Below are positions 1 through 9,565 of a DNA stretch of 64,000 nucleotides, piece after piece; positions within the stretch are counted from its first letter, which is position 1; every line of letters starts with the position of its first letter. The notes under the pieces were generated by a model that made no database searches, was not told the origin of the DNA, and was given only the letters and a program-made list of their open reading frames with translations. The position numbers were made by a program, and so were the translations under genes. Origin of the DNA: Cedecea davisae DSM 4568 (GTDB lineage: Bacteria; Pseudomonadota; Gammaproteobacteria; Enterobacterales; Enterobacteriaceae). Location of the stretch: NCBI RefSeq assembly GCF_000412335.2, contig NZ_KE161030.1:4560739-4624738 (forward strand), in the 5' to 3' direction.

Positions 1-144
1 GAAAGGCGGGGTTTTTCACTTTTCGCACCAAAGAGACTTTATCCGGGTGACCGCCAGGCAATCGGGCATTACAATCCCCCACCGTTCTAATTTGAGCCAG
101 CGCCAGGAATTATCCCCTAATCGCAACTAATTCGGCTTCATTGA

Positions 145-171
145 GAACTCCCCACCCGCCCTACGGTCTGA
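145..171 (+). promoter_or_regulatory. eptB: candidate sigma-E promoter of eptB
   Basis: A GAACTC element at 145-150 is followed after 16 bases by TCTGA at 167-171. This resembles the sigma-E pattern (GGAACTT, about 16 bases, GGTCTGA), and the GG just before TCTGA is also present. Envelope-stress control of eptB is established in E. coli, which makes the match plausible. It is a motif reading only; no start site is known here. The rest of 1-208 shows no gene. Confidence 0.45.
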
Positions 172-208
172 ATAGCGCTTATATGTCTATATCGCCAGGA
201 TACCCTGC

Positions 209-1891
209 ATGAATTACTTTAAAACAATGTCCCACCAGAAGTTGTGTTTGCTGCTGGCGGTATACATTGGTTGGTTTTTGAATATCTCTGTTTTCTACCA
301 GCGCTTTGATAGCCGCGCACAAGTTTTCATTGCCTGGAAAGGAATAGCCGCGGCGGCAGAAGTGCTGGCCTGCCTGCTGGTCACCTTTTTCCTGTTCCGC
401 CTCCTTTCGCTGTTCGGACGTTCCGCGTGGCGGATTCTGGCTTCGTTTGTGGTGCTGTGCTCGGTGGCCGCCGGCTATTACATGACGTTCTTTAACGTGG
501 TGGTGGGCTACGGCATTATCGCCTCGGTGATGACCACCGATATCGATCTTTCTAAAGAAGTCGTAGGCTATCACTTCGCCATCTGGATGGTGCTGGTCAG
601 CGCCATACCGCTGCTCCTTATCTGGATGAATCAATCCCGCGATACGCTAATTCAGCAGCTATTAACCCCCGGCCAGCGGATAAAAAATATCGCCATCGTG
701 CTGCTTTCCGCCCTGCTGGTCTGGGCGCCTCTGCGTTTTTTAGGCGAGGTACAGTCCGACGATGAACAAGGCTCGACCACCGATATGGCCAGCTATGGCG
801 GTGTGGTAGCAAGCTCCTATTTACCCTCTAACTGGGTCTCGGCCCTCGGTTTGTTCGCCTGGGCGCGCGCGGACGAGTCCAGCGGCAATACCTCGTTGCT
901 GAATCCGGCAAAGAAGTTTACCTATGTTGCTCCGCAGGGCATCGATGATACCTACATGGTGTTTATTATCGGGGAAACCACGCGCTGGGATCACATGGGG
1001 ATACTCGGCTACGAACGTGACACGACGCCGAAACTTTCAAAAGAGAAAAACCTTGTTGCGTTCCGCGGCGAGTCCTGCGACACCGCCACCAAACTTTCGC
1101 TGCGCTGCATGTTTGTGCGTGAGGGCGGTACGGCGGATAACCCACAGCGAACCCTGAAAGAGCAAAACGTCTTTGCGGTTCTCAAGCAGCTTGGTTTCAG
1201 CTCGGAGCTGTTCGCGATGCAGAGTGAAATCTGGTTCTACAAAAATGCCATGCCGGACAGCTTCTCCTTCCGCGAGCAAATTGCCGCCGAACCGCTTAAC
1301 CGTGGCAAAACCGTTGATGACATGCTGCTGGTTGAGGAGATGAAGCAGTCAGTCGACGAGAACCCGGAAGGTAAACACCTGGTGATTCTTCACACCAAAG
1401 GCTCCCACTTCTCCTACGCGCAGCGCTACCCGCGCAGCTTCGCCAAATGGACGCCGGAGTGCATCAGTCTTGATAAAGGCTGCTCAAAAGAGATGCTGAT
1501 TAACGCTTTCGATAACTCGGTGCTCTACACCGACACGGTTATCGACAGCGTGATTGATAAGCTGCGTGATAAGAAAGCCATCGTCTTCTATGCGGCAGAC
1601 CACGGCGAGTCGATTAGCGAGTCCAAACACCTGCACGGCACCCCACGCGAAATGGCGCCGCCGGAGCAGTTCCGCGTGCCGCTGCTGGTCTGGGCGTCGG
1701 ATAAATATCTGGAAAACCCTGCCTCTGCCGAGTCGTTCAGGCATATGCAGGAACAGGCGAAAATGAAGGTACCGCATCGCCATGTTGAACTGTATGACAC
1801 CATCCTGGGCTGCCTGGGCTATACCTCGCCGAACGGCGGGATCAACCAGAATAACAACTGGTGTCACGTACCGGAAAAAACTGCGCAATAG
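209..1891 (+). CDS. eptB: Kdo2-lipid A phosphoethanolamine 7''-transferase EptB
   Basis: The protein of 560 residues transfers phosphoethanolamine from phosphatidylethanolamine to the outer Kdo of lipopolysaccharide on the periplasmic face of the inner membrane. The N-terminal ~190 residues form about five hydrophobic segments (first at about residues 10-28). The rest is a sulfatase-fold catalytic domain. The nucleophile motif GETTRWD places the phosphoacceptor Thr at about residue 257, and the metal-site motif ADHGES lies further on. Length is close to E. coli EptB (563). The ATG is preceded by an AGGA at about 196-200. It lies upstream of dppA on the same strand, as in E. coli, but the proK tRNA that separates them there is absent. 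The orthology call rests on sequence similarity over the whole length. Confidence 0.95.
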   Translation: MNYFKTMSHQKLCLLLAVYIGWFLNISVFYQRFDSRAQVFIAWKGIAAAAEVLACLLVTFFLFRLLSLFGRSAWRILASFVVLCSVAAGYYMTFFNVVVGYGIIASVMTTDIDLSKEVVGYHFAIWMVLVSAIPLLLIWMNQSRDTLIQQLLTPGQRIKNIAIVLLSALLVWAPLRFLGEVQSDDEQGSTTDMASYGGVVASSYLPSNWVSALGLFAWARADESSGNTSLLNPAKKFTYVAPQGIDDTYMVFIIGETTRWDHMGILGYERDTTPKLSKEKNLVAFRGESCDTATKLSLRCMFVREGGTADNPQRTLKEQNVFAVLKQLGFSSELFAMQSEIWFYKNAMPDSFSFREQIAAEPLNRGKTVDDMLLVEEMKQSVDENPEGKHLVILHTKGSHFSYAQRYPRSFAKWTPECISLDKGCSKEMLINAFDNSVLYTDTVIDSVIDKLRDKKAIVFYAADHGESISESKHLHGTPREMAPPEQFRVPLLVWASDKYLENPASAESFRHMQEQAKMKVPHRHVELYDTILGCLGYTSPNGGINQNNNWCHVPEKTAQ

Positions 1892-1908
1892 GGTTTAAAA
1901 AAACCGTG

Positions 1909-1934
1909 GGCGGCGGGAGTCACAACCTGCCGCC
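1909..1934 (+). terminator. hairpin after eptB
   Basis: Nine-base arms (GGCGGCGGG at 1909-1917, CCTGCCGCC at 1926-1934, one G-T pair) flank an 8-base loop 18 bases after the eptB stop codon. There is no T-run after it, so termination is possible but not assured. The remainder of the 562-base interval 1892-2453 holds the dppA promoter and leader and no gene. Confidence 0.4.
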
Positions 1935-2255
1935 ATGGCGAATCTGGCAGAATATAAGCCATCGAATTTAGTTATGAAAAAGCGTGGTTTTTTGCGCCAT
2001 TACTTATGATGGCGGACAGCATTTTTCGCTGTGAGCGATGCAGATCACAAAATAAATCGTGCAACAATTCATCATTTAACACAAAATTTTGCCCATTGTA
2101 AGCAATCGATTACCACTAGCGTACGCAAAAGAAGCAGTTTAATATTCTGGTAACAAGCGCGTAGCATAATTTTCTCTGCTGGAAACTGCCCCCGAAGGTT
2201 TTTTTAATCTTTGCCCACCGAATCCCACCTTGCTTGTAAATCCCCGTGACCTGTA

Positions 2256-2284
2256 TTGACGTTTCCTTAATCTGTTGACAGATT
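2256..2284 (+). promoter_or_regulatory. dppA: candidate dppA promoter
   Basis: TTGACG at 2256-2261 is followed by a 17-base spacer and a weak -10 (CAGATT, 2279-2284). A start near 2289-2291 would give a leader of about 165 bases, agreeing with my recollection of the mapped E. coli dppA leader. The -10 is poor, so activator control is possible. Confidence 0.4.
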
Positions 2285-2417
2285 GTAGGACGAGAGGGGC
2301 TATTTACGGACCGTCTGTGCTACCTCCACGCATGACTCGCGAAAGGAACTGCTGACCTCACCATCGCCTCCGGGCACACCGTACCGACCTCACACAAATA
2401 ACAATGGTCAGACGGTT

Positions 2418-2445
2418 ACAAAACACAACACGACACATAATTGGA
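2418..2445 (+). promoter_or_regulatory. dppA: CA-rich GcvB target and ribosome binding site of dppA
   Basis: A run rich in ACA/CAC (2418-2437) sits directly upstream of the GGAG ribosome binding site (2443-2446) and the ATG at 2454. In E. coli and Salmonella the small RNA GcvB represses dppA by pairing its G/U-rich seed with exactly such a CA-rich stretch. The pairing is inferred; gcvB itself is not in the window. Confidence 0.55.
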
Positions 2446-2453
2446 GCAGAATA

Positions 2454-4061
2454 ATGAGTATTTCCTTGAAGAAGTCAGGGATGCTGAAATTTGGTCTGAG
2501 CCTGGTTGCCATGACCGTTGCAGCAAGCGTACAAGCCAAAACCCTGGTTTATTGTTCAGAAGGTTCCCCGGAAGGGTTTAACCCGCAGCTGTTCACCTCC
2601 GGCACCACTTACGATGCCAGCTCCGTACCGATCTATAACCGTCTGGTCGAGTTCAAAACCGGCACCACCGAAATCATTCCGGGCCTTGCTGAAAAGTGGG
2701 ACGTTAGCGCGGACGGCAAAACCTATACCTTCCACCTGCGCAAAGGCGTGAAGTGGCAGGATAATAAAGACTTCAAACCGACTCGTGATTTCAACGCCGA
2801 CGACGTAGTGTTCTCTTTCGATCGTCAGAAAAACAAAGACAACCCGTACCACAAAGTTTCTGGCGGCAGCTATGAATACTTCGAAGGCATGGGCCTGCCT
2901 GACCTGATTACTGAAATCAAGAAGGTGGACGACAACACCGTTCAGTTCGTTCTGGCTCGCCCGGAAGCGCCATTCCTTGCGGATATGGCCATGGACTTCG
3001 CCTCTATTCTTTCTAAAGAATACGCGGACAACATGATGAAAGCCGGCACCCCGGAAAAAACCGACCTGAACCCAATCGGCACCGGTCCATTCCAGCTGCT
3101 GCAATACCAGAAAGACTCCCGCATTCTGTATAAAGCGTTCCCTGGCTTCTGGGGCACCAAACCACAGATCGATCGCCTGGTGTTCTCCATCACCCCGGAT
3201 GCTTCCGTACGTTACGCCAAGCTGCAGAAAAACGAATGTCAGGTAATGCCGTTCCCTAACCCGGCCGACATCGCCCGCATGAAAGAAGACAAAAATATCA
3301 ATCTGATGGAACAGGCCGGCCTGAACGTGGGTTACCTCTCCTTCAACACCGAGAAGAAGCCGTTTGACGACGTAAAAGTTCGCCAGGCGCTGACTTACGC
3401 GGTGAACAAAGAAGCCATCATCAAAGCGGTTTACCAGGGCGCGGGCACCGCGGCTAAAAACCTGATCCCACCAACCATGTGGGGCTACAACGATGACGTG
3501 AAAGACTACACCTATGATCCTGAGAAAGCGAAAGCGCTGCTGAAAGAAGCGGGCCAGGATAAAGGCTTCACCGTTGAGCTGTGGGCAATGCCGGTACAGC
3601 GTCCTTACAACCCGAACGCTCGCCGTATGGCCGAGATGATTCAGGCTGACTGGGCGAAAATCGGCGTTCAGGCCAAGATTGTGACCTACGAGTGGGGCGA
3701 ATATCTGAAGCGTGCTAAAGCCGGTGAACACCAGGCCGTAATGATGGGCTGGACCGGCGATAATGGGGACCCGGATAACTTCTTCGCGACCCTGTTCAGC
3801 TGCGCGGCAGCCAAAGATGGCTCTAACTACTCCCGCTGGTGCTACAAGCCGTTTGAAGACCTGATTCAGCCGGCTCGCGCAACCGACGACCACAACAAGC
3901 GTATTGAACTGTACAAACAGGCTCAGGTTGTGATGCATGACCAGGCTCCGGCGCTGATCATCGCTCACTCCACCGTGTTCGAGCCGGTGCGTAAAGAAGT
4001 TAAAGGCTACGTGGTCGATCCGTTGGGCAAACACCACTTCGAGAACGTGTCCGTCGAATAA
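2454..4061 (+). CDS. dppA: periplasmic dipeptide-binding protein DppA
   Basis: The solute-binding protein of the Dpp dipeptide ABC importer, 535 residues, binds di- and some tripeptides (and, in E. coli, haem) and also serves as a chemotaxis ligand through Tap. A Sec signal peptide of 28 residues ends at SVQA before KTLVYCSEG. The mature protein has the SBP_bac_5 fold, with conserved blocks such as YTFHLRKGVKWQDN and NPIGTGPF. It matches E. coli DppA in length and over the whole sequence. It is first gene of dppABCDF. A palindromic repeat between dppA and dppB probably stabilises the dppA message and keeps DppA in excess over the membrane proteins. Confidence 0.97.
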   Translation: MSISLKKSGMLKFGLSLVAMTVAASVQAKTLVYCSEGSPEGFNPQLFTSGTTYDASSVPIYNRLVEFKTGTTEIIPGLAEKWDVSADGKTYTFHLRKGVKWQDNKDFKPTRDFNADDVVFSFDRQKNKDNPYHKVSGGSYEYFEGMGLPDLITEIKKVDDNTVQFVLARPEAPFLADMAMDFASILSKEYADNMMKAGTPEKTDLNPIGTGPFQLLQYQKDSRILYKAFPGFWGTKPQIDRLVFSITPDASVRYAKLQKNECQVMPFPNPADIARMKEDKNINLMEQAGLNVGYLSFNTEKKPFDDVKVRQALTYAVNKEAIIKAVYQGAGTAAKNLIPPTMWGYNDDVKDYTYDPEKAKALLKEAGQDKGFTVELWAMPVQRPYNPNARRMAEMIQADWAKIGVQAKIVTYEWGEYLKRAKAGEHQAVMMGWTGDNGDPDNFFATLFSCAAAKDGSNYSRWCYKPFEDLIQPARATDDHNKRIELYKQAQVVMHDQAPALIIAHSTVFEPVRKEVKGYVVDPLGKHHFENVSVE

Positions 4062-4074
4062 TAAGTAGAGATCC

Positions 4075-4157
4075 CCCCTCTCCCTTGAGGGAGAGGGCCG
4101 GGGTGAGGGTGTTTTAATTTCCCCCTCACCCTAACCCTCTCCCCTCAGGGGAGAGGG
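4075..4157. repeat. palindromic intergenic repeat between dppA and dppB
   Basis: Three nested or adjacent stems: a perfect 10-base palindrome CCCTCTCCCT/AGGGAGAGGG (4076-4097), GGGTGAGGG/CCCTCACCC (4101-4109 with 4123-4131), and CCCTCTCCCC/GGGGAGAGGG (4135-4157). Related copies lie at 54999-55104 and 60218-60311. A simpler hairpin with the same core is at 8185-8210. It has the look of a REP/REPIN-type non-coding repeat. Between two genes of one operon it is expected to block 3-prime exonucleases and protect the dppA transcript. Confidence 0.75.
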
Positions 4158-4232
4158 CATTTATATTCATTATTTGTGAGCAATACAGACGAAGCGTCAC
4201 CAGGCGCGCCGTCACTACAGAGAATCCGGGAT

Positions 4233-5252
4233 ATGCTGCAGTTCATCCTCCGAAGACTGGGGTTAGTCATCCCCACGTTTATAGGTATTACCCTACTCAC
4301 CTTCGCTTTCGTTCATATGATCCCCGGTGACCCGGTGATGATCATGGCCGGAGAGCGCGGTATTTCTCCTGAGCGCCATGCCCAGCTGCTGGCTGAGCTT
4401 GGCCTCGACAAACCTATGTGGCAGCAATACCTCCATTACATATGGGGCGTAATGCATGGCGACCTGGGGATTTCATTAAAGAGCCGCCTTCCGGTATGGG
4501 ACGAATTTGTTCCGCGCTTTAAAGCGACGCTGGAACTCGGCATCTGCGCGATGATGTTCGCCGTTGCGGTAGGCATTCCGGTGGGCGTACTCGCCGCCGT
4601 GAAGCGGGGTTCTATCTTCGACCATACCGCCGTTGGCATCGCGCTGACCGGCTACTCAATGCCGATTTTCTGGTGGGGCATGATGCTTATCATGCTGGTC
4701 TCCGTTCACTGGAACCTGACGCCGGTTTCCGGGCGAGTCAGCGACACGGTGTTCCTCGACGACTCCCTGCCTCTGACCGGTTTTGCGCTGATAGACACCG
4801 CAATCTGGGGCCAGCAGGGCGACTTTATTGACGCCGTTGCCCATATGATCCTGCCCGCTGTCGTGCTTGGCACTATCCCGCTGGCGGTTATCGTGCGTAT
4901 GACCCGTTCTTCGATGCTGGAAGTGCTGGGCGAAGACTATATCCGTACCGCTCGCGCCAAGGGCTTAACCCGCATGCGCGTCATTGTGGTTCACGCTCTG
5001 CGCAACGCCATGCTGCCGGTTGTTACCGTTATCGGCCTGCAGGTCGGTACGCTACTGGCGGGCGCAATCCTGACCGAAACCATCTTCTCCTGGCCGGGTC
5101 TGGGTCGCTGGCTGATTGATGCCTTGCAGCGCCGTGACTATCCGGTGGTTCAGGGCGGCGTGCTGCTGGTAGCGACGATGATTATCCTCGTCAACCTGCT
5201 GGTAGACCTGCTGTACGGCGTGGTGAACCCGCGTATACGCCATAAGAAATAA
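4233..5252 (+). CDS. dppB: dipeptide ABC transporter permease DppB
   Basis: Inner-membrane permease subunit of the Dpp importer, 339 residues, identical in length to E. coli DppB. The start chosen is the ATG at 4233 (MLQFILRRLGLV), because similarity to the family begins exactly there. A longer in-frame GTG start at 4176 would add 19 residues from the intergenic tail and is unlikely. Six hydrophobic segments are visible. The cytoplasmic EAA loop is the stretch containing YIRTARAKGLTRMRV, which contacts DppD/DppF. The neighbouring dppC begins 9 bases after the stop. Confidence 0.96.
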   Translation: MLQFILRRLGLVIPTFIGITLLTFAFVHMIPGDPVMIMAGERGISPERHAQLLAELGLDKPMWQQYLHYIWGVMHGDLGISLKSRLPVWDEFVPRFKATLELGICAMMFAVAVGIPVGVLAAVKRGSIFDHTAVGIALTGYSMPIFWWGMMLIMLVSVHWNLTPVSGRVSDTVFLDDSLPLTGFALIDTAIWGQQGDFIDAVAHMILPAVVLGTIPLAVIVRMTRSSMLEVLGEDYIRTARAKGLTRMRVIVVHALRNAMLPVVTVIGLQVGTLLAGAILTETIFSWPGLGRWLIDALQRRDYPVVQGGVLLVATMIILVNLLVDLLYGVVNPRIRHKK

Positions 5253-5261
5253 GGGGCCATC

Positions 5262-6179
5262 ATGACGCCATCTACTGAAAATATAAGCACTGAAAACAAA
5301 GTGCAGGCAGCACCCAAGCCGATGACCCCTTTCCAGGAGTTCTGGCACTACTTTAAACGCAATAAAGGCGCGGTGATCGGCCTGGTGTACGTCGCCGTAA
5401 TGATCTTCATCGCCGTGTTCGCCAACTTTATCGCTCCCCACGCGCCTGCCGAGCAGTTCCGCGACGCGCTGCTGCATCCGCCGGTCTGGCAGGAAGGCGG
5501 CAGCTGGAGCTACATCCTCGGCACCGATGACGTAGGCCGCGATGTGCTTTCCCGCCTGATGTACGGCGCACGCCTGTCGCTGCTGGTTGGCTGCCTGGTG
5601 GTGGTGCTCTCGCTGGTGATGGGCATCGTACTTGGCCTGGTCGCCGGTTACTTTGGCGGCGTAGTTGATAACATCATCATGCGCGTTGTCGACATCATGC
5701 TGGCCCTGCCAAGCCTGCTGCTGGCGCTGGTACTGGTAGCTATCTTTGGCCCGTCTATCGGTAACGCCGCGCTGGCGCTGACCTTTGTTGCGCTGCCGCA
5801 CTATGTTCGCCTGACTCGCGCCGCCGTACTGGTAGAAGTAAACCGTGACTACGTGACCGCATCCCGCGTGGCGGGTGCAGGCGCAATGCGCCAGATGTTT
5901 GTGAATATATTCCCGAACACCCTTGCGCCGCTGATTGTTCAGGCGTCGCTTGGTTTCTCGAACGCCATTCTCGATATGGCCGCCCTTGGCTTCCTCGGCA
6001 TGGGTGCGCAGCCGCCAACACCGGAGTGGGGCACCATGCTCGCCGACGTGTTGCAGTTCGCGCAGAGTGCCTGGTGGGTTGTGACCTTCCCTGGGGTTGC
6101 GATTCTGCTGACGGTACTGGCATTTAACCTGATGGGTGACGGTCTGCGTGACGCGCTCGATCCCAAACTGAAGCAGTAA
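5262..6179 (+). CDS. dppC: dipeptide ABC transporter permease DppC
   Basis: Second permease subunit, 305 residues (E. coli 300). The cytoplasmic N-terminus of about 35 residues is variable. It is followed by the OppC-type N-terminal segment [15 protein letters not shown] and five to six membrane spans. The EAA loop reads [16 protein letters not shown]. DppB and DppC form the transmembrane channel through which dipeptides pass from DppA. It is tightly spaced with dppB and dppD (10 bases), so it is cotranscribed. Confidence 0.96.
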   Translation: MTPSTENISTENKVQAAPKPMTPFQEFWHYFKRNKGAVIGLVYVAVMIFIAVFANFIAPHAPAEQFRDALLHPPVWQEGGSWSYILGTDDVGRDVLSRLMYGARLSLLVGCLVVVLSLVMGIVLGLVAGYFGGVVDNIIMRVVDIMLALPSLLLALVLVAIFGPSIGNAALALTFVALPHYVRLTRAAVLVEVNRDYVTASRVAGAGAMRQMFVNIFPNTLAPLIVQASLGFSNAILDMAALGFLGMGAQPPTPEWGTMLADVLQFAQSAWWVVTFPGVAILLTVLAFNLMGDGLRDALDPKLKQ

Positions 6180-6189
6180 GAGGTTCGAG

Positions 6190-7169
<980 letters not shown>

Positions 7170-7173
<4 letters not shown>

Positions 7174-8177
7174 GTACCGAACAGGCCACCGCGCAACCGC
7201 TGTTGCAGGCCATCGACCTGAAAAAACACTACCCGGTGAAGAAGGGATTTTTTGCACCTGAACGCCTGGTCAAAGCGCTGGACGGCGTAACCTTTACCCT
7301 CGAGCGCGGCAAAACGCTGGCGGTCGTGGGCGAGTCCGGCTGCGGGAAATCCACCCTTGGCCGCCTGCTGACCATGATTGAAGTCCCGACCGGCGGTGAG
7401 CTGTACTACCAGGGGCAGGATCTGCTGAAACCAGACGCCTCGGCGGAAAAACTGCGCCGCCAGAAAATCCAGATAGTTTTCCAGAACCCTTATGGCTCGC
7501 TGAACCCACGTAAAAAAGTGGGCCAGATTCTGGAAGAGCCGCTGCAAATCAACACCAGCCTGAGCAAAGCCCAGCGCCGTGAAAAAGCGCTGGAGATGAT
7601 GGCAAAAGTCGGCCTGAAAACCGAACACTACGACCGCTATCCGCATATGTTCTCCGGCGGCCAGCGCCAGCGTATCGCCATCGCCCGCGGCCTGATGCTG
7701 GACCCGGACGTGGTGATTGCCGACGAACCGGTCTCCGCGCTGGACGTATCCGTGCGCGCTCAGGTTCTGAACCTGATGATGGATTTGCAGCAGGATTTGG
7801 GGCTGTCTTACGTGTTTATCTCTCACGACCTGTCGGTAGTGGAGCACATTGCCGATGAAGTGATGGTGATGTACCTCGGCCGCTGCGTGGAGAAAGGCAG
7901 TAAAGAGCAGATTTTCTCCAACCCGCTGCACCCGTACACTCAGGCACTGCTGTCCGCCACGCCGCGTCTGAACCCGGACGAACGCCGCGAGCGCATCAAA
8001 TTGACCGGCGAGTTGCCAAGCCCGCTGAACCCGCCGCCAGGCTGCGCCTTTAATGCCCGCTGCAGCCGTCGTTTTGGGCCATGCACCCAGCTCCAGCCGC
8101 AGCTTAAGGATTACGGCAACGGCCAGCTGGTCGCCTGTTTTGCCGTCGATCAGGACGTCAACGGGGAAATTCGCTAA
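7170..8177 (+). CDS. dppF: dipeptide ABC transporter ATPase DppF
   Basis: Second ATPase subunit, 335 residues. Walker A GESGCGKS is at residues 54-61, the signature is FSGGQRQRI, and Walker B is [14 protein letters not shown]-terminal oligopeptide-transporter domain includes [12 protein letters not shown]. With DppD it forms the nucleotide-binding heterodimer of the importer. It is the last gene of dppABCDF and is followed within 10 bases by a perfect hairpin that may end the transcript. Confidence 0.96.
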
Positions 8178-8184
8178 CCGTTTT

Positions 8185-8210
8185 TACCCTCTCCTGCAAA
8201 GGAGAGGGTA
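8185..8210 (+). terminator. hairpin after dppF
   Basis: Perfect 10-base arms (TACCCTCTCC, 8185-8194; GGAGAGGGTA, 8201-8210) flank a 6-base loop just after the dppF stop, preceded by a T-run (8180-8185). It could end the dpp operon. It shares its CCCTCTCC core with the palindromic repeats described at 4075, 54999 and 60218, so it may equally be a short member of that family. No gene is seen in 8211-8390. Confidence 0.55.
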
Positions 8211-8390
8211 TCTGCCCCTCCTCCCACGCCTCTCCCACTTGCGCCTTCGGCGTGTACATTCCAGGTTGAGAAGTGGCTTCGCATGACTACCCTTTTTGCC
8301 TCAAAACACTGGCATTAAACCCAACCCCAATTTGCAGACAGCAGCATATTGCTACCGCGGCAATCTATAGGGGTTACGAAACACCCACTG

Positions 8391-8419
8391 TTGACACGCG
8401 CTCACACCCTGGTTATTCT
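8391..8419 (+). promoter_or_regulatory. sigma-70 promoter of the gene at 8507
   Basis: A consensus TTGACA (8391-8396) is followed after exactly 17 bases by TATTCT (8414-8419). Transcription would start near 8426 and give a leader of about 80 bases. This supports the gene at 8507 being a separate unit rather than part of dpp or bcs. Confidence 0.6.
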
Positions 8420-8465
8420 TTGCGCAAATGGAGGCTGATGAAGAAGCATCCAAACAAAGAAATCC

Positions 8466-8489
8466 AAAGGCGGCGCCACTACCGCCTTT
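8466..8489 (+). promoter_or_regulatory. leader hairpin upstream of the gene at 8507
   Basis: Perfect 8-base arms AAAGGCGG (8466-8473) and CCGCCTTT (8482-8489) flank an 8-base loop. The hairpin ends 5 bases before the AAGGAG ribosome binding site (8495-8500). It is placed to influence translation or message stability. No trans-acting partner is evident. Confidence 0.4.
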
Positions 8490-8506
8490 GTCAAGAAGGA
8501 GTCCAT

Positions 8507-9070
8507 ATGGAACTCTACAATTTCACGCTCACGGTATCCGGCATCACCCTCAATACACCGGGCCATGAAGATGCGCTTTTTGAGGCCGGTTGTGATGACG
8601 CTATGATTAGCTATTACGGCAACGCTATCTATCTTGAGTTCGACCGTGAAGCCCCCTCCCTCAAGAATGCAATTGCTACGGCTATCCGGGATATCGAAAG
8701 TGCAGGTATTGGGGCGAGAGTCGAGTCTGTTGATTCCACACTGGTCGGGCTAAGCGACATAGCTGAGCTTTCTGCTTTATCTCGCCAGGCTATCACCATG
8801 CTGAAAGATGGCATCCGTGGGAAAGGTGATTTTCCAAACCCAATCCAACGGATTACCGGCCAGTCACCGCTCTGGGATTGGGCTGAGGTAGCCGAATGGC
8901 TTGAGAATTGCGGCAGAATCGCTAAAGACTCAGGCCTGGCCGCTAATGCAAAGGAACTCAATACCTGGAACCTTGCACTTCGCATACGTGCCTCGCGAGC
9001 AGAAGTTAAGGTTGCAGAGCACCTGCATATGCTTGAGCATGCTGAAGCCCAGTCATACCGTCAGGCCTAA
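8507..9070 (+). CDS. protein of unknown function with a C-terminal helix-turn-helix-like segment
   Basis: I do not recognise this gene. The start chosen is the ATG at 8507 (MELYNFTLTVSG), because AAGGAG lies 6 bases upstream; an open frame running back to 8273 has no sensible start signal. The product is 187 residues. The N-terminal ~85 residues look like an alpha/beta domain, with a repeated acidic pattern (FEAGCDDAMISYYG, YLEFDREAPS). The second half contains FPNPIQRITGQSPLWDWAEVAEWL, a pattern common to small AlpA/MerR-like helix-turn-helix modules. The C-terminus is helical. It has its own promoter and leader hairpin and stands alone between dpp and bcs. It could be a regulator or an orphan antitoxin-like protein; this is inference. 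Confidence 0.7.
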   Translation: MELYNFTLTVSGITLNTPGHEDALFEAGCDDAMISYYGNAIYLEFDREAPSLKNAIATAIRDIESAGIGARVESVDSTLVGLSDIAELSALSRQAITMLKDGIRGKGDFPNPIQRITGQSPLWDWAEVAEWLENCGRIAKDSGLAANAKELNTWNLALRIRASRAEVKVAEHLHMLEHAEAQSYRQA

Positions 9071-9088
9071 CCAGCAAAGCAAACCTCT

Positions 9089-9122
9089 CCGGAGCCATTA
9101 AGTATTGTTCCGCTGGCTCCGG
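9089..9122 (+). terminator. hairpin after the gene at 8507
   Basis: Arms CCGGAGCCA (9089-9097) and TGGCTCCGG (9114-9122) are perfectly complementary, 18 bases after the stop codon. No T-run follows. The rest of 9123-9553 is AT-rich, holds no convincing gene, and must contain the bcs promoter. I could not pick a single sigma-70 box there with confidence and saw no riboswitch-like fold. Confidence 0.35.
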
Positions 9123-9565
9123 GCGCAACGTACCTATTCTTTCGTTTTTCACGAACGATAATTGCCACGTGCCCCCAAAAGAAAGTATTACCTGCCGACG
9201 AATCGAGCGCCGTAACTACCATTATTAATGCTAATAAAGAAATAAAAACCAGCATTTAAACCTGGGTAAACACTCCGAATTGAGGGGTGGATTTGATATT
9301 AATTAATGCTCTTTCACGCCAGATATGAATTTCTTCAAAAAAAGAAACAGAGTGCTCGTCAACAGCCGATATTTTGGCTTAATATCCGCGCTAATGGAGC
9401 CATCAATAATTATTCATAACAGAAGGCATCCACTCTCGATTAAACCCCAGCAAAAGGGTGAAAACGTTATAGGCTGTAATATAGACGGCGAATAATACCT
9501 CTCGCTAAGCGCCGCCCTGTAGCCGTGCGTGAGTTCATAAATAATTGTAAATCATGGATATATTT

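Noticed and set aside
2556-4037. 493-residue open frame on the minus strand
   Set aside because: It is exactly antisense to dppA, is full of His/Arg/Phe typical of reverse-complemented GC-rich codons, and has no family pattern.
4176-4232. longer N-terminus for DppB from GTG 4176
   Set aside because: Family similarity and the 339-residue length begin at ATG 4233; the extra residues come from the intergenic tail.
9067-9255. 62-residue minus-strand frame with a hydrophobic N-terminus, suggestive of a Hok-like peptide
   Set aside because: No ribosome binding site, no Hok/Ldr signature, and the end overlaps the stop region of the gene at 8507. The hydrophobic run can arise from the AT-rich sequence.
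9071-9553. possible c-di-GMP riboswitch ahead of the c-di-GMP-regulated bcs operon
   Set aside because: I looked for GEMM-type conserved segments and found none; c-di-GMP control can be explained by the BcsA PilZ domain.
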